From: Glebionis coronaria
Lineage: Eukaryota; Streptophyta; Magnoliopsida; Asterales; Asteraceae
Reading direction: 5' to 3'
DNA length: 64,000 bases
Assembly (NCBI GenBank): GCA_025667525.1
Contig: CM046881.1
Span: forward strand, 498,563,627 to 498,627,626
Shown here: in pieces, positions 11,031 to 21,836 of the stretch
Layout of the letters: each line of letters begins with the position of its first letter
Numbering within the stretch: position 1 is the stretch's first letter
Notes under the pieces: model-generated
Told to the model about the DNA's origin: nothing
Database searches by the model: none
What the model saw: only the letters and a program-made list of their open reading frames with translations
Translations under genes and position numbers: made by a program

Positions 11031-12555
11031 TGATTTATTGGAATTGTGCGTGTGTGTTCTTGAAGTGTTGTTCGTACTCGATTCAATTCGAAATGATCAC
11101 GGTTTAGGGTGGAATAATTGATGTTGGTCACTAAAAAGGGGAGCTTGATTAGCTATTTCTACGGATAATATAAACGACAAAGTTACTTAACATGAAAAAT
11201 AAAAGAGAGAAATCTAACCTTGATTGGCGGGAAAAGGAAATTTAAAAATTAACTTGAAACAAAAATGGAAACTTAAACCTGTCGGAATACACACTGTCGG
11301 AGTACTATCGGAATCCTTGTCGGAAAAATCCGTCGGAATGTTCCGTCGGAACACGATCGGAATGTATGATTACCACTACTATCGGAATAACGAAAACCCA
11401 ATTCTATCGGAATAATTATCGGGAAACACGTGGAATGTTGGATTACCAATCCTGTCGGAATGATGATCGGAAAAATGATCGGAATGCTAAACCGTTTTCC
11501 GATAGAAGCAATCGGAATAACTGTCAGAAAGGAAAACCCTTTTCCGATGGTTTGTAACACGCAATAAGCAAAATCGAATAAGATCTTTTTAATAGGCACT
11601 AACCGAAACTTTACCAAATCAATAATGAAAAGAACTAAATAAGCACCAATAAGAAACTTTCAAAACTCTAAATAAGCAAGACTTATAAAATAAACTTTAA
11701 AAAGATTAAACTTTTAAAACACTTAAAAGGAAATAAGCTAAACACGAAATAAGCTAAAAAGCATAATAAGCTAAAAGCTTAAATCGTATAAAAACTTGAT
11801 TAAAACAAAAAGATGAAAACTTTTTAATCAAATAAGCATCAAGATGAAACAAGATACATACTTGATCCGAATCAAAATCAAAATCAAAAACAAGAAAGGT
11901 AGAATAAGATAGATTATGAAAAGCTTGAACATGAACTTGTAGATTAAGGATTCCAAATACAAGATTAAATGAAAAGCTTAAAACTTGAAAGAAAAGATGG
12001 AAGAAATCTAGACAGAGAAAGTAGAATCACCTACTTCTCTCTAAAGATATGAAACTAAAAATAAAATGACTAACTAAAAAAACTAACTAACACCCTCCTA
12101 ATGAAGCATTAGGAGGGTATTTATAGGAGAAGTGGGTTTGTAGGATGCTTCCTTCTTTCTTCCTTTTGTCTTTTCGTCTTTTTAAATGACTCGTCTTTCT
12201 CGACTTTGTCTCGGGATTAGTCGAATGATAAAATGAACTCGTCTTCTTATTTTCTTCTTTTAGTAGACTTGGTTCTTCGACTTTGTCAAACTTCCGTCTT
12301 TAGACTTTTTCTTCGATAAATCTTCAGAATAGGCCTTAGACTTCCGTTCTTCTTGCACTTTTAATCATTTGACTTCGTCTTTTGTCTTTTTCTTCGATAA
12401 AAGCCCGTGAAAGCCCATATTTTCTTCCTTTTTCATATTTTTGTCCTAAAACACAAACCACGCATAATTTCGACTTTTACGACATAAAATATACGTTTTG
12501 GTCTTGTTTTTATTATAATTAAGTGGTAAAAGGATAAGTGTTTTCACACTTATTA
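11031..12555 (-). mobile_element. Diverged LTR of the 42487-50627 family, reversed
   Basis: Read on the minus strand it begins TAATAAGTGTGAAAACAC, then follows the same order as the LTR at 42487: a CCACTTAATTA stretch, ATTATGCGTGGTTTGTGTTT, GAAGATTTATCGAAGAAAAA, a TATAAATA box (near 12120), then a cluster of TCGGAA motifs. It ends ..ATAAATCA at 11031. It is about 1.5 kb. Only the LTR and PBS survive; no internal region or second LTR follows. Confidence 0.75.
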
Positions 12556-13028
12556 GTGAGCAAAGATCATATATGGTCACATAGACTTATTTTACAAGTG
12601 ACAAACTGATAAACAAGGTTGTCACACACATTATTTTAATGTGACTAGTATATTTTGTTAAATGTTAACCACACATGAATTTTGTGTGTGTGGCAAATTG
12701 AAAGTAGGTTTTGAAACATTTGCCACTAGATTTATTTAAATGTGACAAATATTTTACAATTACTTGAAGACTATGATCAAATATAATACATGATCATATT
12801 AAATCGTCAAACAAATATGTGACTATATGTTTGCCAATAGTCATAACATTTGAGAAATGTGTATCTAAATTATACTTATGGTCACATTATAATGGGATTA
12901 TCTATGACCAACACATTGAAAATGTCACACAGTAAAATATTCATGTGACAAATGTTTAGAACCAAATGTAATCTCAATTTTCACTAATGTTGATATTAAT
13001 CAAATATTTAGAACCAAATTTGTTCATG

Positions 13029-13110
13029 TGGCAAACTGGTTAAGTGTGTTAGTGTTTGAATGAAAGGTCTAGGGTTCGAATCTTAGACCTTGTTTTTTGC
13101 TATTTTTTTA
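13029..13110 (+). repeat. tRNA-derived SINE-like head
   Basis: An A-box-like TGGCAAACTGGTTAAG (13029) and a B-box-like GGGTTCGAATC (13072-13082) lie at tRNA-like spacing, followed by a T/A-rich tail. This fits the Pol III promoter of a short SINE. I see no convincing target duplication, so a chance resemblance remains possible. Confidence 0.4.
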
Positions 13111-13265
13111 AAACACAATAAACCCTAAAAACATAGAAAGCACGCACTTTCTACACGTCCAATGAGAATGCCAATTCTTGTAACTTCACAAAAATTAATT
13201 ATATGCATGAATATGCATTAGATGTTGGCATGTAGGCTGCTGACTCTTTGTATTCCATCCTTGGT

Positions 13266-13273
13266 TATATAAA
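13266..13273 (+). promoter_or_regulatory. TATA box of the 13350 gene
   Basis: TATATAAA 77 bp before the ATG at 13350. An in-frame ATG at 13287 lies too close to the box to be in the transcript, so 13350 is preferred. Confidence 0.55.
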
Positions 13274-13349
13274 CAAGGATTAAGTAATGAAATTAATCAT
13301 AACAAAAACACAACAAACACTTAATTATCAGCATTTTAAGAATAAAAAA

Positions 13350-13937
13350 ATGGCTTCTTCATCAAAAAGAACATTTTCTACTGCTTTTGAACATACTAGT
13401 GCAGTTCCTAACAAGTTTGTATCATTATTTATTTTATTAACGTTGTATCTTTGTTATCATTTAGTACTAATAATCTTATATGTTCTTTTCAGGAAACCTT
13501 GTGTGGTGCCCAAAGTAAAAGCTAATGCAGATGGAGAGTTCTCTGTTGATTGTCCTTACAATGATCCATATGAAGAGTATGATTGCTATGTTTACGAAGC
13601 TTACGAACAACGACAATGGAAGCTGGAAGACGAAGAGAATGCCCGACTGGAACAACAACGCCAGAGGGAGGAAGCTTCTTCCTTAAGAAGGAGGTAACAA
13701 GAGCAAGAACAACGCGAGAGGGAGGAAGCTGCTTCCTTTAGAAGGAGGCAAGAGGAACAGTGACAGATGGAGGAAGCGTATAGGAGGCAACTGGAGGAAG
13801 AAGTTCAAATCATTGATGATGATGTTTATTTTTCTGAGCATGAAATTGAAGAAGACGAAGACGAGTTCAAAGAGGCTTTAGAATACGATGAACTTCATTT
13901 GGCTTTAGATCCTGAAAAATCTCCAAAGTTTGATTAG
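13350..13937 (+). pseudogene. Broken Glu/Arg-rich gene of unknown function
   Basis: I do not recognise this protein. Exon 1 (MASSSKRTFSTAF..) ends at 13414. A 78-bp GT..AG intron (13415-13492) follows, then an acidic, Tyr-rich stretch (NDPYEEYDCYVYEAYEQ). After that come repeated Glu/Arg/Gln blocks of the QREEASSLRRR type that would form a charged helix, and an acidic tail ending in SPKFD. The frame stays open in register to 13937 except for two stops, TAA at 13695 and TGA at 13761. Each is one C-to-T change from CAA or CGA, which suits decay by cytosine deamination. It has its own TATA box. It may be cargo of the surrounding CACTA-type element; its role is unknown. Confidence 0.6.
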
Positions 13938-15049
13938 TTAGAGAAACAAAATGTTTGTTTTTATTTAAAAACTATAATCCTTTAGTATTATTGAATTGAA
14001 TTTAGGTTTGATCAGTTTTCACCTTGTCTTATTTTTATTTTACTTCGGTCATTTCAAACTTTTCATTTTCAGTTTGATTAATAATTAAGCACATTGTTTG
14101 AACAAATGAGTTGTTTATGGGAAATTAAACACGAATTGGAATAAATACTTGGGAGGACTAGTGAAAATAGATTAGAAAGATAAAAAAAACTCTTAACTTG
14201 TGCTTGACTAGATAATGATTAAAAACAAAATAAGCTGAAACAAGCAACTTTTCAAGAAAATACTCAATATTAGCTTAGTTTTGAGTGAAGAATGGCCTAG
14301 CAGTATTGTTACAAACATATGCTCAGAAGATTAAGGCAAGAGCCTAACAACTTTCTATCCAATTGAAAAATAATTGCAGATGTAATAGCAAAAACTTATA
14401 AGCACCTTAGAGTTAAGCTAAGTCGAAAACATAAACTGCTCAAAGCTTAGTTAGTTTTGCGGGAGAATTAGAGAAAAAAAATGGGTTATAAGATCCACCG
14501 AAGTGGAAAGTCTTAACCGGATGTGTAATAGGTAACTTTGACACAACAATCTTGGTTATATGTGTTATGCATCTAGGATTATACAACTCACAACATGAAT
14601 ACATAAAATACAAGATGAACCATGTTTAAATCCATGAAATACAAGTCTAATTTCATAATATTGATGATAATATTGCAGGTTCATACAAAATGTGAATGAC
14701 AACATATTTGCATTCCAAAAAATAATGGATACACCCATCCATAATTAGTGTTTAAAATTATTTACATAAACTATACCTACACTTAACCGAAATAGTCTAA
14801 AGAAGATTGATAAGAAACATCCATAAAACAGAGATAACAAGTTCTTCCATAGCCTACCCCCTAAAGTTTCCTCCATAGCCTACCCCCTCTTCTTTTTTCC
14901 TAGCTTTGTTTCAAATTCTTTCAATTTATTTGTACAAGGCAGGAAACATACTGCATTTCTGATAGGTGGGGGCCTTTCTATTGTAGAAAATGGAGACCGA
15001 GAAGATGACTCTGCTTTTGGTGTACACCCCTTGCTAACACTTGGACTGA
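13938..15049. other. Intergenic, no gene seen
   Basis: AT-rich. A short duplicated phrase, CATAGCCTACCCCCT, occurs twice at about 14850-14890. Nothing else is recognisable. Confidence 0.5.
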
Positions 15050-18029
15050 CTATCTATTTGGTGATCCACTCGCCTTGCCTGCAGTCTGACTGGATGAGCC
15101 AATAGCTTTGCCTTTCTTCTTGGACGGTGAATTAGTCTCTCCCCAAGTCTCGTCCGAACTACAATCATCTGCAGAGGTGCTGGAATACTTGGAAGGTTCA
15201 TCCTGGTCATCAAGAAATGGGTGTTGGAAGTCTTTAGTGTTCACATGATCAAAGCTTTCATCTAATGACAACAAATCTTCCTCAGAGCTTTTAAAGCTTT
15301 CATTTGATGATAGCGTATCTTCTTTAGAGCTTTCAGAGGAATCAATGATGATAATATCTATAAATTACAAGACAAATTTTAATAAATTTAGATACTAACA
15401 GCCACCCAGATACCTAAAAAAATAAAACATTCATATACAAAATTATTATAGGTTAAAAGTTAATATACTAACCTCCCTGCAATAGTCTCTGTTTGAAATG
15501 TTGGAATTCCCTTTCAAGATTTTCCACCCTATTATGTAGGTTAGAAAGATCAGTTGTGGCATCAGCTTCCACTGAACCGTTTCCTTTTTCTTTTTTTTCA
15601 AGTCAGCTCCTGTATCTACATACCATAATACCGCATAAGTTAACTACAAATACATAATCACATGTCTGCTATAAAGTTTAACATCTGCACATAAACGACA
15701 TCTTAAGCCCGTTTGCTCTTCGAGGTAGATATCTCCACGATTCCTCTATCTCGTGAACATGTTCATCTTCATGCCCAATATATGAATCCAATATGGACCT
15801 ACTTCTTTTTCGTTTATCCTTTTTTTATGTAAGTAGCTCAAAATTTGACATTCGCATTTGGTCTTTAATTGATATCAATATCATCAATACCCATGAAAAA
15901 GCGAATATGAGTGCCAAAGTAAGAGGTCCTTTACTAAAAAGGCTAAACAAAAAGATGTTAATGCATACTGAATTCACATATTGGGCACGAAGATGATGAT
16001 TTTCACGAGAAAGAGGAATCATGGAGATATTTACCTCGAAGAGGAAACGGGCTTGAGATGTCGTCTATGTGGAGCTGTAATACTTTAGAACATACATGTG
16101 ATACCGAAGCTAGTGAATAACTATATTTCTCAAAAGGTTAAAATTTAGTTTACTTACCTCCCTGCAACTGTGTCTGTTTAAGAAGTTTGAATTCCCTTTC
16201 AAGCTTTTCCACTCTATTATCTAGATTAAAAGGATCAAATGATTTATCAGCTTCTGTTGATCCCTTGCCTATTTCTTTTTTCTTTAAGTTAGCTCTTGTA
16301 TCTGCGTCAGCATATAACCAACATATAAACAACATAGTAACTGAACCAATGCAGCTGCGAAAACGTATAGACTTCGTGGCCAACATTTTTTAATCTAAGA
16401 TGGCATAGACAGAACAACCTACATATTTTTGTTTACCCTTTTTTATGTAATCCCCTCTTACTATGGTCGTCGCATTATCTTTTTCATGGGCATCACTACC
16501 ATCAACTAAGGTCTTTACTGAGCGACCCTTTTCCTTTTTGTTGATTGGTCGAAGGATTTCCTTCCCATTTGTAAATTTTGGCGCTTATTTCGGCATCAAA
16601 TTATCCGAGTCGTCACTCTGAGCACGCTCACTCTCACTTTGAGTTTCAGTATCGAAATATAATCCACACATGGATCAATCCAAATACTAAATACATGATA
16701 TAAACCACACAAGTCCGTATCTAGATACTCAACTGGAAAGAGTATTCAGATACTGAAACTGAAACTAAAAAGTGAGAGCATTCATAGTGGTGACTCGGAT
16801 AACTTGCTACCCCATGAAGCCCCAAAAGTGGGAACTGGGAAGGAAAACATTCGACCAATTAACATAAAAGAAAAGGTTCGTTTATTAAAGACCGTAGTTG
16901 ATGTTAATAATGGCCATGAAAAAGGGAAATGACACGACCATAGTAAGAGGTACTTACATAAAAAAGGGTAAACGAAAATATGTAGGTTGTTCTATCGATG
17001 CCATCTTAGATTCAAAAAATTTGGCGAGGAAGTCTATACGTTTTCACATCAAGATAATCAAACCTAATCTCAACTCAAATGTTTAAGGTTTCAAGTATGA
17101 CCAACCCATTTTTTAAAAAAATTATGGTGTGTTTTTTAGCTTATATAATGGGCTTATATAAGCTATTTTTTGCTTATATAAGCCTATATTTAATAAACTT
17201 ATAAGCCCATGGCTTATATAAACTTAAGTTAACATGAGGGTAAAATGGTAAATATATAAGCCCAAACCTTCCTAAAAAAGCCACATTTTTATGGCTTATC
17301 ATCACACTTATATATAAGTTTATAAGCCCACTTATATAAGCTTAGTCAACCACTTGGTTTGAGCTTATAAGCTTATATAAGCTAATAAGCTTATAAGCCC
17401 ATTATATAAGCTAAACCAAACGCCCCCTTATCTGCTGTATCTACATCATCATATAACCAACAAAATACCTGAACCATTTATCATTTTCACTACTCCTAAA
17501 ACTTTACATAGTAAACACTAACTATTGATCCATCTAACGCCTTTCTGACAAACATATAAACATAAAATGGCGCAAAATTGACCTTTAATATGTGCCTTCA
17601 TAGCTTCATCAACCTTCATAGCTTCATCAACCTTCATAGCTTCATCAACCTTCGTTGCCTCATCTGCCTTGTCATCTATATAACAAATATTAAAACAGAA
17701 TCAATTATTGGTATTTTCATAACATGCAACATCATCAAAACAAAAACAAATCATCAAAACTTCAATAATATTGTTGCGAAGTAAAAACCCTAACCTTGTT
17801 TTGATTTTCCTTTAGTCTGTTTTTTAAACTCTAACTGCATCAAGTCTTCAATAATAGTGTCAGCAATCGGATCATCATATCTCCTGTTGGTTCCATACTT
17901 ATCCATCACATAATCAATCATCTCAACAGTGATCTTAAAATCAATATCCATCCAGTCACTTAGGTTTGATTTATTAGGGGTTGAAGATTTGTTACTGTTT
18001 GTGCCTGGGTGGGTGGGTGGTTGATTCAT
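15050..18029 (-). CDS. Spliced gene of unknown function with repeated phase-1 exons
   Basis: I do not recognise the product. On the minus strand: exon 1 17795-18029 (MNQPPTHPGTNSNKSS.. with SDWMDIDFKITVEMIDYVMDK), exon 2 17583-17675 (KVDEAMKVDEAMK repeats), exon 4 16158-16301 (..NLDNRVEKLEREFKLLKQ, a probable coiled coil), exon 5 15473-15615 (a paralogue of exon 4) and a last exon 15050-15357 (Ser/Asp/Glu-rich, then SPSKKKGKAIG). All junctions have GT/AG and phase 1. Exon 5 is 1 bp short of exon 4 and would shift the frame, but exons 1-2-4-last join in frame to 259 residues. A further exon start near 17455 is cut off by a palindromic MITE. Introns hold two big inverted repeats. It may be partly decayed or transposon cargo. 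Confidence 0.5.
15690..16078. repeat. Large inverted repeat A in the 15-18 kb gene
   Basis: Arms of about 150 bp (15690-15840 and 15920-16078) are imperfect reverse complements. Both hold AAGCCCGTTT, CTCTTCGAGGTA, ATATCTCCA and GATTCCTCT in matching order once one arm is inverted. The loop is about 80 bp. The arms look like degraded coding sequence (GHED..HE.EESWRYLPRR in one reading). The transcript of this gene would fold back here. Confidence 0.7.
16345..17062. repeat. Large inverted repeat B in the 15-18 kb gene
   Basis: Arms of about 320 bp (16345-16680 and 16745-17062) are reverse complements with scattered mismatches, around a spacer of about 60 bp. Matching landmarks are AACAACCTACATATTTT with its inverse near 16978, and TCTTACTATGGTCGT with its inverse near 16937. 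Part of the arm repeats sequence from inverted repeat A (a CATGAAAAA..GTAAGAGG stretch), so a block of exon plus foldback has been duplicated in tandem. Confidence 0.75.
17130..17430. mobile_element. Palindromic GCTTATA-rich MITE
   Basis: Terminal inverted repeats TTTAGCTTATATAATGGG (left) and its inverse at about 17398-17415 (right). The right end reads ..CTAAACCAAACGCCCC, a common end in palindromic plant MITEs. The interior is full of GCTTATAAGC palindromes. It interrupts an exon-like start (ATACAGCAGATAA, minus strand, near 17455). No exact target duplication was found. Confidence 0.6.
17595..17666. repeat. 18-bp coding tandem repeat
   Basis: Three exact copies of CCTTCATAGCTTCATCAA (17595-17648) and one degenerate copy. 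On the minus strand they encode the hexapeptide repeat VDEAMK in exon 2 of the 15050-18029 gene. Confidence 0.85.
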
Positions 18030-18589
18030 TATTTGACCTCCGAATATTGAATGCGTGTGTATGTGTGAGAGAGTTATTAGTGGATGGGGTACCGGTGCAA
18101 TATATCAAGTTGCATGCAAATAAAAGGCTTCACTTTTTAGACATGTTAGGTGTGTATATAATATAAGTCGGGTTTAGTAGTATAAGCTTATTAATATTTC
18201 ATGATTTTATTAATTGAACTTTACCTTACATGATTATTGGATAATTAAATTAAAGCATGTTATTAATTTAATTAAACCTTGGTTAAAAATTAATATAACA
18301 TAATTAAGCTACGTTTCTTAATTAATTAAATGTAACATGAATAATTATATAAATAATTATTTTAACCTAAAGTTTATTTAAATAAAATGGCCATGTTTAA
18401 TTATCATGATAATTATATTAATAATTATAACGTAAATCTTGTTTATTAATTATATAATATAAGTCAGGTGCTTAAACGGTTTTATGACTTATTTCAACAA
18501 GCTTACGTCTGAATGTAACATAAACGATGATTAATTTGTTATCTGATTTATTTTAAAACCATAAAGTTTTTAAAAAAAATGAAATGTCA
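18030..18589. other. Promoter-side intergenic of the 15-18 kb gene
   Basis: A TATATTATATA stretch on the minus strand at about 18155-18165 could be the TATA box of the 15050-18029 gene. The rest is AT-rich (TTAATTAA runs) with no gene seen. Confidence 0.35.
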
Positions 18590-19900
18590 AACCCATCTAT
18601 CTCGAATGATGCTAATCCTAAACCATAAACCTTAACCAATTAAACCATAAACCCAAATTAAACCATAAACCAATAATAAAACCTAAATCCTAAACCTCAA
18701 ATCATTTAACCGTAACCCATAAACCATTAAACCATAAATCATAATCATGCATACCATAAACCATAAACCATAAACCATAAACCATAAACCATAAACCATA
18801 AACTATAAACCATAAACCATAAACCATAAACCATAAACCATAAACCATAAACCATAAACCATAAACCATAAACCCTAAACCCTGAACCTTAAACCAATGA
18901 ACCCTAAACACTAAATCATAAATCTTAAACCATTTAACCTTAAACTATAAACATTAAACCTTTAATTAACCCTCAAACCACAAACCCTAGCTAATTAAAC
19001 CAGTAATCCTAAACCTTAAACCATAAACCCAAAAACTTAAACCGTAAACCCTAAGCCCTATACCTTAAACCAGTGAACCCTAAGCAATAAATCATAAATC
19101 TTAAACCATTTAACCATATACTATAAACATTAAACCATTAATTAATAATTATGCCACAAACCCTAGCTAATTAAACCATTAATCCTAAACCTTAAACCCT
19201 AACTCTAAACCGCAAACCCTAAGCCCTAAACCTTAACCCCAAAAAACCCTAAACACTAAATCATAAACCTTAAACCATTTAAGCTTAAACTATAAATATT
19301 AAACCATTAATTAACCCTTAAATCACAAACCATAAACCTTAAACCCTAAACCCTAAGCCTTGAACCTTATACCAATGAACCATATATAAACACTAGATCA
19401 TAAGTCTTAAACCATTTAACCTTATACTATAAACATTAAACCATTAATTAACCATTAAACCACAAACCCTAGCCAAGTAAACCATTAATCCTAAATCTTA
19501 AACCCTAAACCCTAAACCGCAAACCCTAAGCCCTAAACCTTAACCGCAAAAAACCCTAAATACTAAATCATAAACCTTAAACCGTTTAACCTTAAAATAT
19601 AAACATTAAATCATTAATTAACCCTTAAACCACAAACCATAAACCTTAAACCCTAAACCCTAAACCCTAAACCAATGAACCATAAACACTAAATCATAAA
19701 TCTTAAACCATTTAACCTTAAACTAAATCACAAACCCTAGCTAATTAAACAGTTATCGTAAACCTTAATCCATAAATCCTAGATAATTAAACCATTAACC
19801 CTAAACCATAAATCCCAAACCCTAAACCCCAAACCTTATACCTTAAACCATATATAAACCTTAAACTTAACCATAAACCATAAACCGTAACCCAATACCA
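18590..19900. repeat. Interstitial telomere-like array with higher-order repeats
   Basis: About 1.3 kb of heptamers related to the plant telomere unit CCCTAAA: runs of CCATAAA (about 18746-18873) and true CCCTAAACCCTAAACCC (about 19640-19675). A longer unit recurs: AAATCATAAA..TTAAACC at 18913, 19089, 19258, 19395, 19565 and 19691, with period 126-176 bp. The open frame that translates as MVYGLWF repeats is only the repeat itself. Confidence 0.85.
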
Positions 19901-20930
19901 AAGTAGAATGTCCCCACCCTAACCTTATTAAACCGAACATTCAAAATCGACCTTATTCATATTAAATTGCTTGAGATGATTATTCAAGGTGATTGATATA
20001 AAGCTCAACTAAATCCCACATACTGCTAAAAACCAAAAGATATTTATCTCGCGGTTGTTAAGCATTATTATAACCTAACATATTTAAGTTATTTAACTAT
20101 AATTTTATGTTTAAAATTAAAGTAATATTTTAATTTTTTGTTTTTTATAAAAATAAAACGTATATGCTTTTTTATTTACTTATTATTTATTTATTATTAA
20201 CTTTTAAAAATTAAATGTTAATTATAATTTTATTATTAAGTAAATTTAATATTTACATTTTCATTAAACACACATAATATCCGGTAACCATCTTGTAACC
20301 AACACTATTTTCACCACCATTTTCACAATCACACAGGAAGAACGAACCCTAAATTAACCACCCAATAACCGATCAAAAAATCAAACCTCATACACAATAG
20401 TCGCCAATATACAAAATCATTAACAACATGAAACATCAGGAAAGATGTAATGCAAAAATCAGTATTATTTAATTTAATATTAGGGTTCATACGAATAGTG
20501 TAAGTTTGTTATGATTTTAGAGTTTACACTTACTTTTAATGCATGTATATGGACCTATGTCATATTTAATTAACGTGATTCAATTTATAGGATTAACCCT
20601 TCTTAATGTGTTTATATGGTCTATGTTTCAATCTAGGATATGGGTTTTGTTAATGTGTCTGGATATGGTCCCATGGTATGTTATAGTTTAAGGTTATTTT
20701 GGTAAGATATTGTTTTAGGTTTTTTGAAATCAGTTGGATATGGTCCCCTATACAAACATATGTATAACCAAATCCAAATGTTATTAGGGCATCCACAACC
20801 ATACTACACATACTGTCAAACACTCCCTTCATCGACATATAACTAACATTAATATGTGCATGTTTGCAGAAGTATTTATATAGAATCTGATACTTCATCA
20901 TCTACTTTTGAAAGTGCTAAATTTCGCCCA
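19901..20930. other. Intergenic, no gene seen
   Basis: AT-rich to about 20270, then mixed sequence. I could not assign a repeat family or gene. Confidence 0.5.
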
Positions 20931-21836
20931 CCCCTAGCAATACAAGTCCTATTCGTAGTTTGCCAAGAAGTTCTTCAAGTACTCCCTGTTTTCACAAACA
21001 TATCGCTAACATGTCGCTAGCATATGATTGAACATATTATAGTTTGCGATATATTAATAATCAGCACTTATAGATATAGCGAGACATTTCTAACTAGGGT
21101 ATGGTAGTTTTGACTATATATTTGATTTAAGGCAAGCATCATCATCCAATAATCCAATATAATTATAATATTTTTATTTAAATTTGACAATTTACTAATG
21201 TTGATTGTCTTCATCTTCCCATGTACACATGCATACCACTAGAAGCTCGTTGTAACACATACTGTATGTACGTAGTAGTATTAGGGAGGTGCATATATAA
21301 CTCCTGGTTTAAAGTAGCACATTGTAATTTCAAACAAACATATAACCACTGTTCCATCAGTTTGATAAATGTCATTGTGCATATGTTGTTCAAATGACGG
21401 ATTCTCATTACCTGTTAGTCAAAGTTATAGTCACCTAAATAATAATTTTTGGTTTTGAACTTTTGATCTCACATCGTTAGCATATTACCAACTTATTAAG
21501 AATTGGTGAGACATTGGGAGTCTCTGTTCTAGTGGTAATAAATGACTATAATCAGACTTATGTTATTTGTGTTTGTGATAAATCGTAACAAGTGACTATC
21601 AATGTACATAATTAGACTTATATCCAAAATAATCATAACAAAGAACTTCGCATTAAGTTCGAGACTACTGAGAGGTAAATACTCTTTTAGCTTAAATTGA
21701 TAGAGCATTATTGCATGATTCAAGTCTTTCTTGTAAAATGATTTAATCTCTAGTGAAATGTCTTTCAATAATCGATTTCCTATAAAGACGACAAGCTTAA
21801 TGTTCTTATTATTCTTCGACTGAAATGGTGAAACAG

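Larger units (their letters stand above)
10643..13028. mobile_element. CACTA-type terminus with subterminal repeats
   Basis: CACTAGTACAAAAATGGG at 10643 is a classic CACTA-superfamily terminal repeat and cuts Copia RT. Behind it GTCACA/TGTGAC motifs recur on both strands (10668-11000 and again 12556-12960), as expected of CACTA subterminal repeats. The two blocks are split by a reversed LTR fragment (11011-12555). I did not find the opposite terminus, so the right boundary is open and the two genes at 13-18 kb could be cargo of this element. Confidence 0.6.

Noticed and set aside
18702..18911. Frame translating as repeated MVYGLWF
   Set aside because: It is only the CCATAAA heptamer array read on the minus strand; a 7-bp repeat cycles through all frames.
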